Assembly: GCF_029017545.1 (NCBI RefSeq)
Contig: NW_026555339.1
Coordinates: forward strand, 24,724,438 to 24,788,437
Source of the DNA: Prosopis cineraria
Lineage: Eukaryota > Streptophyta > Magnoliopsida > Fabales > Fabaceae
DNA: 64,000 nucleotides
Reading direction: 5' to 3'
A program made the position numbers and the translations under genes. The notes under the pieces were generated by a model. That model made no database searches and was not told the origin of the DNA. It saw only the letters and a program-made list of their open reading frames with translations. Below, piece by piece: positions 24,294 to 35,645 of this stretch. Within the stretch, counting starts at the first letter, position 1; each line of letters begins with the position of its first letter.

Positions 24294-27054
24294 TGTAACC
24301 TCCTTCTATATCTGCTCGATACAGGAGAAAGTTAACCCAATAACCACATTAATCATAACAATTGGAATCAAATATTTTGTTTGAAAATCTTTGGCCAAAG
24401 ACTTGTTTGTAAAATCATCAAAACCATAATGCATTAGAGTAATATGCAGTGGAAATAACTCAAATTTGTTAATCACAATCATAGCATGCATTAAAAACCT
24501 CAAAATCAAGTTGGAAAATAGGCCATACGCCATGGCGTGTAGTACGTGCATCGCAGTATGTGGCATAGAGCCATATGTCTAACTCTCTATGTCATGTGCC
24601 ATGACATGTGACACCATGCACCGCAGCGCACTAGTTTGAAATTTCTACTGTCATTTTGATAGCAAAATGATGAACTTCTGACGTGCACCGTTTTCACATA
24701 CGGTGTCCAATCAGAGTGATTTAAGCACCCACTCAAAGCTTATCTCATAAGCTAGCTAATGAGATAGGTTTGGATATGATCTAAAGGTCAGATCAAAATT
24801 TAGTCACCTGAGTGCATGAAGTCACTTTTTCTTAAAATTTTGCGCACCCAAATGCTCAAATTGATCCCTTTCTTTTATTAGACCAGACAAGGCCTTGAAC
24901 CAAGTCCAAAAGGACCTAACATGCCTAATTAACCACAATATAACATATATATATATATATACATATATTAAAATTGGACCCCTCAATGGCTAATTTCCAC
25001 ATTTCATAGATTTTCATAATTTGTTTCACTTTGGCACACTTAGCCTTTTCTTAACACATATTCGCATATAACTACATTCATAATATAATCACAACTCAAT
25101 CTTAGTCCCAAATTATTTATTTCATCATAATTTCACACATAGGCTAAGATTCACCACAAATCTCTACACTTTCAACCAAAAACCCATGTCAAAACATGCA
25201 TGCAATCCCTATGGTAGCTTATTTACACAAAATCCACACTAGATTAGTTCATTACACAAACTCTGAGCTTTCATATGACTATGACACTACCCTGATCTCT
25301 ACTTTGTCCTGTAAAAATGTAACCATGGGGGTGAGATAAAAATTTCAATAATAAAATAACTCACTTCTATTGATTATTACATATAACTATATGAAAGTAA
25401 AGCATAATATACTCTTAATCATAATATAATCAAATGTTTCATTTCAAATATCACTTATATCAATCATTTCATCACTTTTATACTTGTTTCACCACTTTTC
25501 TTCACTTTTCCACTAATACAGCATATATAGCATCCCATAGCATAATTATTACCAACCAAACCTTCAAATCACCTCGACACAAAACCATAGGCTCACCTTA
25601 GACTAATGTACATACTCATTGGCCTTGAGCTCACCTTTTGTGATAGAATCACCTAGCCAAAGGTGTTCTATCTCACTTTCGAACTATAGTTTCCCCCAAG
25701 ACACACAATGGGGTGTCATTGAATCCAACACCATATCATACAGATATTAAAGAGTCCTAAATCTCCAATACCATACCTCAATAGACAGTAAGAAGATTAT
25801 CTCCAATATCACACCTTAAAAGACACTAAAGAGGTATAATTCTCCAACACCGCACCTCATCGGACATTAAGGAAAATATGCCATATAATCTTATCATCAT
25901 GTCTATACTTGAGTAAACTCCCACCCCTATGATCATGCTTTTTGAACCATGTATGGGTTCCTCATTTGTACATATATCCTCAATACATGGCATATATTTA
26001 TGTAAAGTATGAAATCATATGTTCTTACTTATTTATTTGAACAAAAGCCATTTTCATGCATCACTCATGCAATGCTATATAACATACTTTGTTTAAAACC
26101 ATTTCACGCACTAAATAACACACTAACACACAATTACAACAAATAGTCAAACAAAGGAAGTTACCTGGTTACCTCAACTCTTTTGTCACTAGAAAGGTTA
26201 CCTGTGGATTTCAACTACCATAACAACTCGTTATAAGCTTCCTTTCTCAACTCACATACTCGATATGCCAATCTGAATACATTTAGCACAATTTAGTCAT
26301 TTGATCTAATTTGACTAAAAGTACATAATTACTACTTATGGCTATATTTAACGGTCTATTTTTTTTCATTTATCCATTCTAGATCCCTTACTACTTGATT
26401 ACTATGTTACATCACCTCAACTGGCCTCATTTCAATTAAACAAGATTTTCACCCTAAAATCTCTTTGAATTAGGGCCAAATTGAGCTTACAGGCTCAAAG
26501 CTTTATCGTTCATCTAAACCAATCGTAAAGCTCTAATTTAACTCCCGAGAACCTTTTTATTACTATTGGGCAAGAATCAAAGCCCTAAAATTTTATCAAT
26601 TTAATTTTTCTATAACTCATATTCAGAGAAATTTGTGTAGAATGAAAGGTAAAAGTTATATATAGCTTACCTGCTAAGTTACTAATCAGAAGTACCTTCC
26701 TCCGCTTCGAAATCTCTTGCCCTAGCACTCTAGCCCTTATCCTCTTCTCCCTTTCGTGTATTTTCAATTTCTCCTTTTTGAAATTTTTAAAATTTTGCAA
26801 CTTAAAAAGTCACTTTCTAGTCTATGCACTGAGGCACATGCAGCACAAGCCACAGCGCGTGGCACAGAGAGAATAATTCTCACCACGCGTACTTGCTTTG
26901 ACCTAAAACACAATCTTTTCACCCATATCTATTCACACAACATCCCAACCAATCAAACTATCAAGTAATCATCCAAATCTCTAATCCCACACTAATTACC
27001 ACTTTACCCCTAATCAACAAATAATCACGAGATTAAGAGATTCAGGATGTTACA
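24294..27054 (-). mobile_element. Family A solo LTR, opposite orientation
   Basis: On the minus strand it runs from TGTAACATCCTGAATCTCTT to ...GAAGGAGGTTACA, 2761 bp, with TG...CA ends. The flanks are gccat (24289-24293) and gccac (27055-27059), a 5-bp duplication with one change. It carries the GC-rich palindromic clusters (24525-24640, 26820-26890) and the minisatellite (25700-25880), all inverted relative to 15288-24266. ORFs at 24306-24566, 26585-26800 and 26756-26968 are noncoding frames of the LTR. Confidence 0.88.
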
Positions 27055-27857
27055 GCCACCACTAGGCCAATTTCCAAACCATATAATTTTTAATCAACCA
27101 AAAACCTTTACTTAGTATTACCAGCTTTCACAATTATCCCTTATAATGAAAACCAAAGATTAATTTAAATCTTATTGGCTTCAAATAGCATGTTTATAAC
27201 CCAATCAATAGGTTTAAATCATTGAAGAGAAAGACACAATCCCTTAAGGTTTGATTTTTACTTTAAAACTCTCTTTTTTATTGATTGCCTACTCAAAACA
27301 TTATAACACTATATAGAAACTTAAAAAAACCTCCTTAGGACCCAAGAAAACTAAAGCTTACAAGAACAAAGCCTTTAGGATCAAAATCTAAAATTTACTT
27401 CTTCCAAAAACTCAAGAAAACTAAGAGGGAAGGAAGAGGATTGAAGTAGGGAGTTTACTTATCGTGTAGTCGAGCTTGCAATGGCCTTAAAGTCTCCCGA
27501 ATTTGAGCCTTGGCTCCCTTTCTTCCTTTTCTCTCTTGGTCCCTCTTCCATCTCTCTCTCTTGTGCTTGTTTGTTTCTTTTCCTTGTTTCATTTCAGATT
27601 CTGCATGCTATCTTACCTTTAAAAAAACTAATTTAAACAATTTAGGAAAAATTACAAGTAAGGGCCTAATGTTTTTGTTATAATATAAAAGTTCGGGTCA
27701 ACTTTAGTAATTTTTGTATAGTTAGAATAAAATAAAACTAAACTTTTGTTGAGTAAAATTTAAACTTTGGACCTTTATCAAATTATTCTTAATTTTAGTT
27801 TAATTATAGTTTTTTTCTTATAATAAATTCAAGTCTTAAAAATTTTAAGATGTTACA
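27055..27857 (-). repeat. Element B 3' LTR, piece 3 of 3
   Basis: This matches 34081-34893 closely (ggccaatttccaaaccatat; gaagtagggagtttac...; ...gatgttaca). On the minus strand it holds the start of the LTR, TGTAACATCTTAAAATTTTT. Added to the other pieces it gives a 3' LTR of about 3.4 kb, the length of the 5' LTR. Confidence 0.9.
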
Positions 27858-27875
27858 TTCTTCTCTCTTTTAAGA
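27858..27875 (-). promoter_or_regulatory. Element B polypurine tract
   Basis: On the minus strand TTAAAAGAGAGAAGAA lies directly before the LTR start TGTAACATC. It is the primer for plus-strand DNA synthesis. The preceding codons read as the usual chromovirus end (FGDK-like 'ILGTKSFLKR'). Confidence 0.85.
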
Positions 27876-27889
27876 AGGATTTTGTCCCC

Positions 27890-28400
27890 AAAATCCAAAC
27901 TAACACAAACCAAAGAGAGAAACATACTGATGGAAACAACTGTAGATACTCCTTCCTCATTTGGTCCTTAGTCTCCTAGGTTGCATCTCCCGAAGCCATC
28001 CCTTTTCATATCACTCTTAGCAATCAGATTGTCTTATTTCTAAGCTACTTATCCTTAGCATCCATAATATGATCTAGTTCAGTTTGGTAGGTTAAATTCT
28101 CTTGAATTTCAACTTCCTCAAGTTCTATCACATGCGATGGGTCTGGCTAGTACTTCTTCAGCTGTGACACATGAAACACATTGTGTAGGCCCACTAACTA
28201 AGGCGACAATGCCAACTGATAAGTCATTGGCCCAACCTTCTTTAAAACCTCAAAAAGACCCATATACTGAGGAGACAACTTCTTAGATCGAATCGAGCAT
28301 CCAATGTCTAATGGAGAAACCTGAGAAACACATAATCCCCAACCTCAAAAGACAAGTCCTTATAATGATTATTTACATAACTTTTTTGTCTACTCTACAC
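27890..28400 (-). pseudogene. Element B integrase C-terminus and chromodomain remnant
   Basis: On the minus strand, integrase C-terminal landmarks can be read: KLSPQYMGLFEVLKKVGP, then TYQLALSP, then LVGLHNVFHVSQLKKY, stop, PDPSHVIELEEVEIQENL. A chromodomain-like tail follows: LDHIMDAKDK, stop, LRNKTI, stop, LLRVI, stop, KGMASGDAT, stop, ETKDQMRKEYLQLF. Family members have Trp or Gln at several of these stops (KYQPDPSHV; ATWE). The chromodomain targets integration to heterochromatin in active relatives. Confidence 0.85.
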
Positions 28401-29960
28401 CATAAGAAGCTTTTATTGGATCAATTTGATTTTTTCTATAGTCTCATCTATTAATATGGCCTTATTAGTGTCCTCTCACTCAACTCATACAAACAAAAAG
28501 GCAATCTATATTGTCTACCATATGGTGCCTTATATGGAGCCATCTGAATACTGGCGTAATAACTATTATTGTAAGCAAATTTTGCTCGAGGCAAATACTT
28601 ATCCTAACTTCCTTGAAGCCCTAGGGCACAACCAAATACTTTATCAATCTATGCTCCTAAACCATCATATAAGCCACGTGCAAAGTCTTATGACTAAGAG
28701 CATCCACTACCACATTTGCTTTTCCTAGATGATACTTAAATTCAAAATTATAATCTTTAAGAAATTCCATCCAACATCTTTGTCTTATGTTTAGCTCTTT
28801 TTAATCCACCAGGTACTTGAGACTTTTATGGTCGCTCAAGACCTTAAACTCTATTCCATAAAGATAATGACACTAGATCTTCAATGTAAAGACCACCACA
28901 ACCAACTCTAGATCATGCGTTGAACAATTCTCCTCATACAGCATAAGCTGTCAAGACGCATATGCCACTGCTCTCTCATCTTGCATTAGAACACAACTGA
29001 AACTCTTATAAGAGGCATTAATATACATGTCATAAGGCTTTTAAGGATCTGGAATTACCAAACCGTAGATGTCATTAACCTTTCTTTCATCTTAAAAAAT
29101 TTATCTTGCACTATCATCCTAAATAAATGGCCTATCCTTCCTCGTGAGCCTAGTTAAAGGCATCAAAATCTAGGAGAAACCCTTGATAAAATGCCGGCAG
29201 TAACCTTGTATCCTTAAGAAACTATGAATCTCTATAATTGATTTCAATCTCTCCTATTGCAAGATCACTTCAACCTTATACAGATCAACTACGATACCAT
29301 TTACTGACATAATATGTCCTAAAAATCTAATATCTCTCATCCAAAACTCACACTTATTGAGCTTGCCATATGGCTTATGATCTGGCAAAAACCTTAGGAT
29401 AGTCCTCAACTATCTGGCATACTGCTACTCATCTTTAGAGTCAATCAGTATATCATCAATAAAAACCACTACAAACTGATCTAAGAAAGGCCAAAAGATG
29501 CAGTTCATGTAGTTTATGAAAATTGCAGGTGTTTTAGTCAATCTGAATGGCATAACTAAGAACTCATAATGGCATATAGAGTCTTGAAAATTGTCTTTAC
29601 CGCATCTTTTTCACTAACGCTCAACTAGTGGTACCCTGAATGTAGATCAATCTTAGTTAAAACCATGGCACTAATCAACTAATCTAAGAGATCATCAATG
29701 TGAGGTAGTGGGTACTTATTCTTCACTGTAACCTTATTCAACTACCTGTAATTAATACACAATCTTAAACTACCATCCTTCTTCTTCACAAATAAGATAG
29801 GAGATTACTAAGGGGAAACACTGGGTCTAATAAATCCCTTGTCTAATAGCTCCTCAAGCTACTTCTTCAACTCAACCAACTTTAAAGGAGCCATTTTATA
29901 TGGAGACTTTAAAATTTGATTGTGTCCTTGGTACTATGCCAATCGAAAATTCAACCTCAC
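28401..29960 (-). pseudogene. Element B reverse transcriptase, RNase H and integrase-core remnant
   Basis: Minus strand, in order. RT: MPFRLTKTPAIFINYMNCIF and FVVVFIDDILIDSKDE, the catalytic F-I-D-D box kept at 29447-29467. RT end: LNKCEFWMREIRFLGHIMS. RNase H: THDLELVVVVFTLKI, stop, CHYLYGIEFKVLSDHKSL and FKYHLGKANVVVDALSHK. Then an integrase piece (KYLPRAKFAYNNSY, MAPYKAPYGRQ) joined almost directly to RNase H, so the HHCC and most of the DDE core are deleted. Stops at 28801-28803 and 28873-28875 replace family Gln and Trp. Confidence 0.9.
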
Positions 29961-30330
29961 GCTCTGGAGATAATTCAGACACATCCTCTAAAAACACCTC
30001 TGGGAACTCCCTAACAATCTCAATTTCATCTACTTTGCCTACTTTAGACCCTTGGGTAGCGAGCACTATCCTGTAAGCCTTACAATCTTGCTCAATTAAC
30101 CTTTCAGCTTATAAAGAAGAAAGAAAACAAGAATAGCCAAGGTATTCCTCAATCACCTCTGGCATATCAATTAAAGTCACAGTCTTAGTCACACAATCCA
30201 AGACAGTGCCATAAGCTATTAGCTAGTCTATACTAACGATTAAATCAATCCCTTGCATAGGCTCTTTGATCACATTCACCTAAGTTGATCTCCTATTAAA
30301 AGTCATCTTAGTCTTATACACCATGCTGGA
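29961..30330 (-). pseudogene. Element B protease-RT linker remnant
   Basis: Minus-strand reading: VNVIKEPMQGIDLIVSIDQL, then CVTKTVTLIDMPEVIEEYLG, then VREFPEVFLEDVSELSPER and EVEFSIGIVP. These match the segment after the protease active site and the RT lead-in of chromoviruses (typically 'VREFPDVFPEELPGLPPEREVEF'). The D-S/T-G-A active-site box is not visible; the upstream part appears deleted or scrambled. Confidence 0.8.
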
Positions 30331-31262
30331 TCGACTAACAAACTAGAAGTAAAAGAAGACCTAACTTTAAAGGAGCTACCAAAAGAAGAATCAGAGTTAA
30401 AACCTACTCTCTTGGCTACACCACCAATAGGAGCCAACCCAGAAGAGAATTGACCTCTTATATCCCTACTTTGGCTACTCTCTATGTCTCAGCCTTAACA
30501 AGCGATAATCCTTAGATGATTACACATCTCATCACATGTCATCTTGCCCAATAAAGATAGCTGCTGGCGATATTCTGGCCTTATTTTCTCTAATAACCTT
30601 TTTGCTTTCCACTTTCTATCCTTTAAAGTATTGAGATATGTTAAGAACTTAGACAGCTAATTGAATTTTCTTATAAAAATCTCCTCGTCTAAGTTGCCCT
30701 GTTGAAATGCATGAAACTCTACCTCTTTCTCATCTTTGAAAGCTAGTTGGAAGTAAAAATCATAAAACCTTTCCTTGAATTCGGCCCAAGCCATAGATCT
30801 ACATCCGTGTGCTTAACAGAATCCTACTAATGCTTGGCTTCACCAATAAGCTATATTGTAGCTAAGATAACCCTCTACTCAGATGTACACCTCACCATAG
30901 TAAATAGCTGCTCCATCCAATCTAACCACTCCTTAGATTTTCCATCAAGCATACTACAATCATATATAGTTGGATTGGAGTGAGAGAATTCCTTTCAAGT
31001 TTGGATATGTCATCCTTTCGGTTATCTATAACTGATCCATGATCTCCTACAACACTAAAAGCTTCCTACCTAGTACCTAGGTTAACATGCTAATCTAGAA
31101 CATAACGACCTTTGAGATTTTGTTGTAGATCCACCATCACTTCAAGCAACCTAGCCATAATTACATCTGTCCCTTGTGATGGTGGTGGAGGCGGAGGCAG
31201 ACGAGGTGGAGGTAGTAGTCGTTCCTTATTCCTTGATCTACCTCTTCCCCTTCAAGCCATGT
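30331..31262 (-). pseudogene. Element B gag remnant
   Basis: The minus-strand start at 31262 reads Met-Ala-stop-RGRGRSRNKERLLPPPR and then a proline run. The third codon is TGA where CGA (Arg) is likely. Next comes GTDVIMARLLEVMVDLQQNL, the typical start of chromovirus Gag. Downstream the frame is shifted and stopped repeatedly, and I could not find an intact CCHC zinc knuckle. The + strand ORF at 31112-31327 (Gly-rich) is the antisense shadow of the proline run. Confidence 0.75.
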
Positions 31263-31424
31263 CAAAATTGAAAAGTGTACGGCTACACACGCACGGACCG
31301 TTCTCCCCTCCTAAAGGAATAACCTAGAAAATGAAAAAGAATTCTAGGCTAGGTTAATGGCATTAGGGAAAGAGCATAAGAGTAATGTATTTAAGGTGCC
31401 AACTGGAAAGAGAAATCATAAACC

Positions 31425-31439
31425 TAAACTGATATTAAA
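31425..31439 (-). promoter_or_regulatory. Element B primer-binding site (worn)
   Basis: Just inside the 5' LTR the minus strand reads TTTAATATCAGTTTAGG. Aligned with TGGTATCAG, the initiator tRNA-Met site, it is TAATATCAG: two G-to-A changes, then a lost tail. Its position next to the LTR end supports the call. Confidence 0.7.
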
Positions 31440-34400
31440 TGTAACAATTGCCCCGAGTGTTACTAAAAGCACACCACAACTAATAAACTAAGTATAGTTA
31501 AGGAGTTGATCTTAAAACCAACTTAAAAAACAAACCTTTAAATTACTAAACAATTTACATAATAGCAAAACACACATATAAAATCCTAGAAAAGTTTCAA
31601 GGATTAATATGTAATGCACAGAAGCAAATTGGGCAAACAGGGGCAATTAATTGTTGTTATGACAGCATCAATATGCTGTCATGATAGCCATCTCGGGAAA
31701 ACTTCTAGGATTTATCAATTCACCATCTGTTCTTTGATTGAAGTGATTTCAAAGCTCACATATCAGTTTTAATAAGTATTAGTAGTGTTCAAAATTTTAA
31801 AAAGATCTAATGGTCGGATTAAAATTTTGACATGTTACAAGTTTGGCATTTTTGTTGTCATGAGAGCACCTTCGGACCAATTTCTTAAGTGCACCATGTC
31901 GTCATCTGACCTCTAATCGAGTGATTCCAGAGCCTACACATAAAATTCAAAGAGTAATACTAATATACTAAATTTTGAAAAGATCTAATAGATAGACTGA
32001 AATTCGTGCTCGTCCCAACCTCAGCGACTATTGCTATCATGATAGCATTAAATTGTTGTCATTACAGCACCTCTAGACCAACTTTCGAAGTGCACAATTT
32101 CTCCGTTTGTTGCCTAATCGAGGTGATTCCAAAGCCCACACAAAGATTATAAAATTCTTAATTGTGATCCAAAATATAGGAAAAATCTAATGATCAAATT
32201 GAAATTTAAACACTCGAATGCAAAAGTGCAGCTTTTTAGTAAAAATCATTTTTAAAATTATCCAAATCTTATCCTAAGGGTTGCAAACCTATGAAAACAC
32301 TTTGGACACGTCAAATAGGACTAGGAGCACCTAATAGAACATTTAAATAGTGGAAAAACCCCTTATATCAAAATTTGACCACCTTGGTGCCATTTCCCAA
32401 AATGAACCTTGAGCCCCTAAAATGCACAAGTCACACAAGAGTGGTCAAAAACCATTCCAAACGCCATATACTCATATAAATATATATGCTAAACATTTTC
32501 ATTTGTCTTAGAGATCCCCATAGGGTTCACACACCCACTCTCTCTATCCAAGGTATATGTTTGCCCATAGCACACAGTTCACAATGCAACCACTTTGTAT
32601 TTGCTTATAGAATCACACATTTTCATATATATATATATATATATACACCAAAATAAATATTTGCTTGTAATGAAAACTTAGTCTACCAAATGAATCTATC
32701 AAAACCATACATCATAACTAAATTTCCTAGCAAAAAGTCTATAAGCAGGCAAAAATTCATATACAGGCACATAATCCACATATATTCACACACACATATA
32801 TATATAGTTACATCCTACTGAAACTCTAACTTAAATACATTACAATGTACTTGCTTAAAAAAGGGTTGTAGTTCTTTACAAATTCACAAAAAAACTCCTA
32901 GCTTGGCTCTTTTCCCCGTCCATGACTGGATCCTTCACCTAAACCTATAAATATTGTAAGAAAAGGATGAGACAACCACAGTCTCAATAATAGAGAAATC
33001 GAGATTCCTTATTACAAGGAAAGCCATAGTCAAGTAAATAAATAATAGATTTAAAATAACATATAATTAACTAATTAAAATGCTTGAATGCATGAGACAG
33101 GCCGATATGGCCTTTCTTAACCAACAGAATGCTCCCTGGCACTCTTTAGCTTGTAGGTAAACCTTATACTCACTATACCTCTACAGGCACAAAATATAAA
33201 CTAAGGCATGATCTAATCCACCAAGCTGCCTATACCCCTTTGACATGAATCATGAGTAGTCAAAGCTAACTTCCTCCTAAAGGTAGCCTAACTTACTCTT
33301 CATGTGAGGGTTATCTTTGCCTAAGCACTCAACTTCACACTTCATATGCCAGATTTCCTCCCGCCTGAGAGGTGTGAAGTACTCAATCTACTAACCACTT
33401 AAGTATATTAAGCCTATAATACGAAAGGCAACACTGAGTACTGATAGTAAACCATAAAATATCACAAGACCACATCTCTTAATTGGTGAACTCTTACCGA
33501 GATCATACCTCCTGTCATTTTCTACTTTTCTCAAGTATTGACTACTTCAACATTTTAAGATAGTATAACACTCATAATTCACCCCTTTAAGTAGTTCCTT
33601 AGCCTACTTAAGGTACTAAACCTAGTTGCACTCTCTAAGTGCAACTCCTCAGTTTTATGACCACAATGCATGCTAATAATCTTATTTTTATAAATAATAT
33701 CATTATTAAATAGATAGTAATTTTATTTACATTCAATTGTTTAAAACATGTAATGCATGCTTGATAATATTATCTACTCAAGAATAGCTAAAAAAAGAAA
33801 TAAGAAATATAAATTTTCCCATTATCTCAACCCTTTTATACCAAAGGGTTTTTCATTGTATTAAAAATAAGATTCAGTCCCTTTACTTTCAAAAAAATTC
33901 CACCAACAATCCCTACAACATATAAGTGATCCACATCACTTATCATGACGAAAAGTATAAAAGAAGACTATAACTCATGCCACACAACTTAGGTCAATGA
34001 GCTATAATCTATCCTGATGGTCCATATATTAAACCAACCATTCATATAGTATCATTTAACCACCAAAATGATTTATTAGCCACGAGTAGGCCAATTTCCA
34101 AACCATATAATTTTTAATTAATCAAAAACCTTCACTTAGTATTACTGACTTTCACAATTAACTCTTATAATGAAAACTAAGACTTAATTTAAATCTTATT
34201 GATTTTAAATAGTATGATTATAACCTAATCAGTAGGTTTAAATCATTGAAAAGAAAGACCTAATCCCTTAAGATTTGATTTTTTCCCTAAAACTCTTTTT
34301 TTTATCCAATTGTCCGCTTAAAACATTAAAGCATTATATAGAAACTCAAAACAACCTCCCTAGGATCTAAAGAAATTAAAGCTTACAAAAATAAAGCCTT

Positions 34401-34893
34401 TAGGATTAAAATCCAAAATTTACTTCTTTCAAAAACTCAAGAAAACCAAGAAGGAAGGAAGATGATTGAAGTAGGGAGTTTACCTATTTTGTAGATGATC
34501 TCGCAATGGCCATAAAATCTCCTAGATCTTAGCCCTAACTCCCTTTCTTCCTTTTCTCTCTTGGTTTAACTTCCATCTCTCTCTCGCTCATGCTTGTTCA
34601 TTTCTTTTCCTTATTTCATTTCAAATTCCACGTGCTGTATTGCCTTTAAAAAAAAACTTATTTAAACAATTTGCAGAAAATTACAAGAAAAGGCCTAAAT
34701 CTTTTTGTTATAACACAAGCTCGGGTCAACTTTAGTAATTTTTTTTAATAGTTAAAAGTAAAATAAAACTAAACTTTTGTTGAGTAAAATTTGAACTCTG
34801 AACCTTTCTCAAATTATTCTTAATTTTAATTTAATTATAGAATATTTTATTTTTATAAATACATTCGGGTTTTAAAAATTTGAGGATGTTACA
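31440..34893 (-). repeat. Element B 5' LTR
   Basis: 3454 bp, TGTAACATCC... to ...TTGTTACA on the minus strand. It is uninterrupted and serves as the reference for the split 3' LTR. It contains three ~180-200-bp module copies starting near 31735, 31917 and 32116, a mirrored 'gctgtcatgatagc' motif near 31675-31690, and (AT)n at 32625-32645. No ORF of interest. Confidence 0.9.
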
Positions 34894-35235
34894 GTCTAGT
34901 AATAAACAAGTAAAGTAGGATAATGAATAATAGTTGTAAGTAAATGAATAATATCCAATAAAAGACTTAACAAGTTGTCTTAAGATTGTTTAAATACCTA
35001 AAATGAAAACAAGGTAAGTAGAAAAATTAATAACATTTTATAAGTAAATTAACAAGCGACATAGGACAATGAACAAGTGAAGTAAGGAAGTTATGATATT
35101 AATTAAAATGAGGAGCAATTTTCCCTTAAAAATTTAATATCAAATCAATACCTCTAAATTGCAGTGTAATTTCAAAAATTTAAGGGCTTTGAATTCAAAT
35201 AAACACAGTCAAGGGGTCTTTATTGAAGTTTTCCC
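34894..35235. mobile_element. Mutator-type MITE, right arm
   Basis: This is the inverted partner of 12473-12737, now 22 kb away because element B inserted between them. It ends ...tctttattgaagttttccc and is followed by TAAAAAATA (35236-35244), the same 9-mer as before the left arm. Its first five bases are also the right target duplication of element B. Confidence 0.85.
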
Positions 35236-35645
35236 TAAAAAATATGCATAAAACTAAAAATAAAAAATTTAGATTGTGGTTATAGTAAAAATAGTGGGTG
35301 TGAGACCAGCAATAAGATTATAAATTTGATTTACACAGGTTATGAAAAGACAAATTTGCAATCTTGTAAGAAAATTGTCGATAACCTTGTAGCAAGCTTT
35401 CTTGTAAATGTGATGAGAAGTAGTGAGTTTGATCCAACTTATAATTTAAAATTTATTTTTTTATTTTTAATAAGAACAAGATAATAAATTATTGAATAAA
35501 ATACTTTTTATACTTTTAGAAAGAATGTTCATAGGCTTGATTTAGTTTGATTTTAAAGAAAAACCAAATTGAACTAAACCAATCTACTCATTAAAAATTG
35601 AGACCTATTCAATTTTCTCTTCTAATTGATTTGGTTCGTTTTTTA

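Larger units (their letters stand above)
12738..34893 (-). mobile_element. Element B: complete but decayed Ty3/gypsy chromovirus
   Basis: Minus-strand element with two long LTRs (about 3.4 kb each), PBS, gag, protease remnant, RT, RNase H, integrase end, chromodomain and polypurine tract. The termini are TGTAACATC... and ...TGTTACA. It is flanked by GTCTG (12733-12737) and GTCTA (34894-34898), a 5-bp target-site duplication with one change. The internal region is only about 3.6 kb, so part of the integrase is deleted, and all frames are broken by stops and shifts. Its 3' LTR is interrupted by two family A LTRs. Integrase C-terminus followed by a chromodomain places it among chromoviruses; a Tekay/Del-like affinity is my inference. 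Confidence 0.9.

Noticed and set aside
24306..24566. 86-residue minus-strand ORF with hydrophobic stretches
   Set aside because: It is the last part of the inverted family A LTR; the plus-orientation copy does not keep the frame.
31112..31327. Plus-strand ORF with a glycine run
   Set aside because: It is antisense to the proline run of the element B gag on the minus strand.
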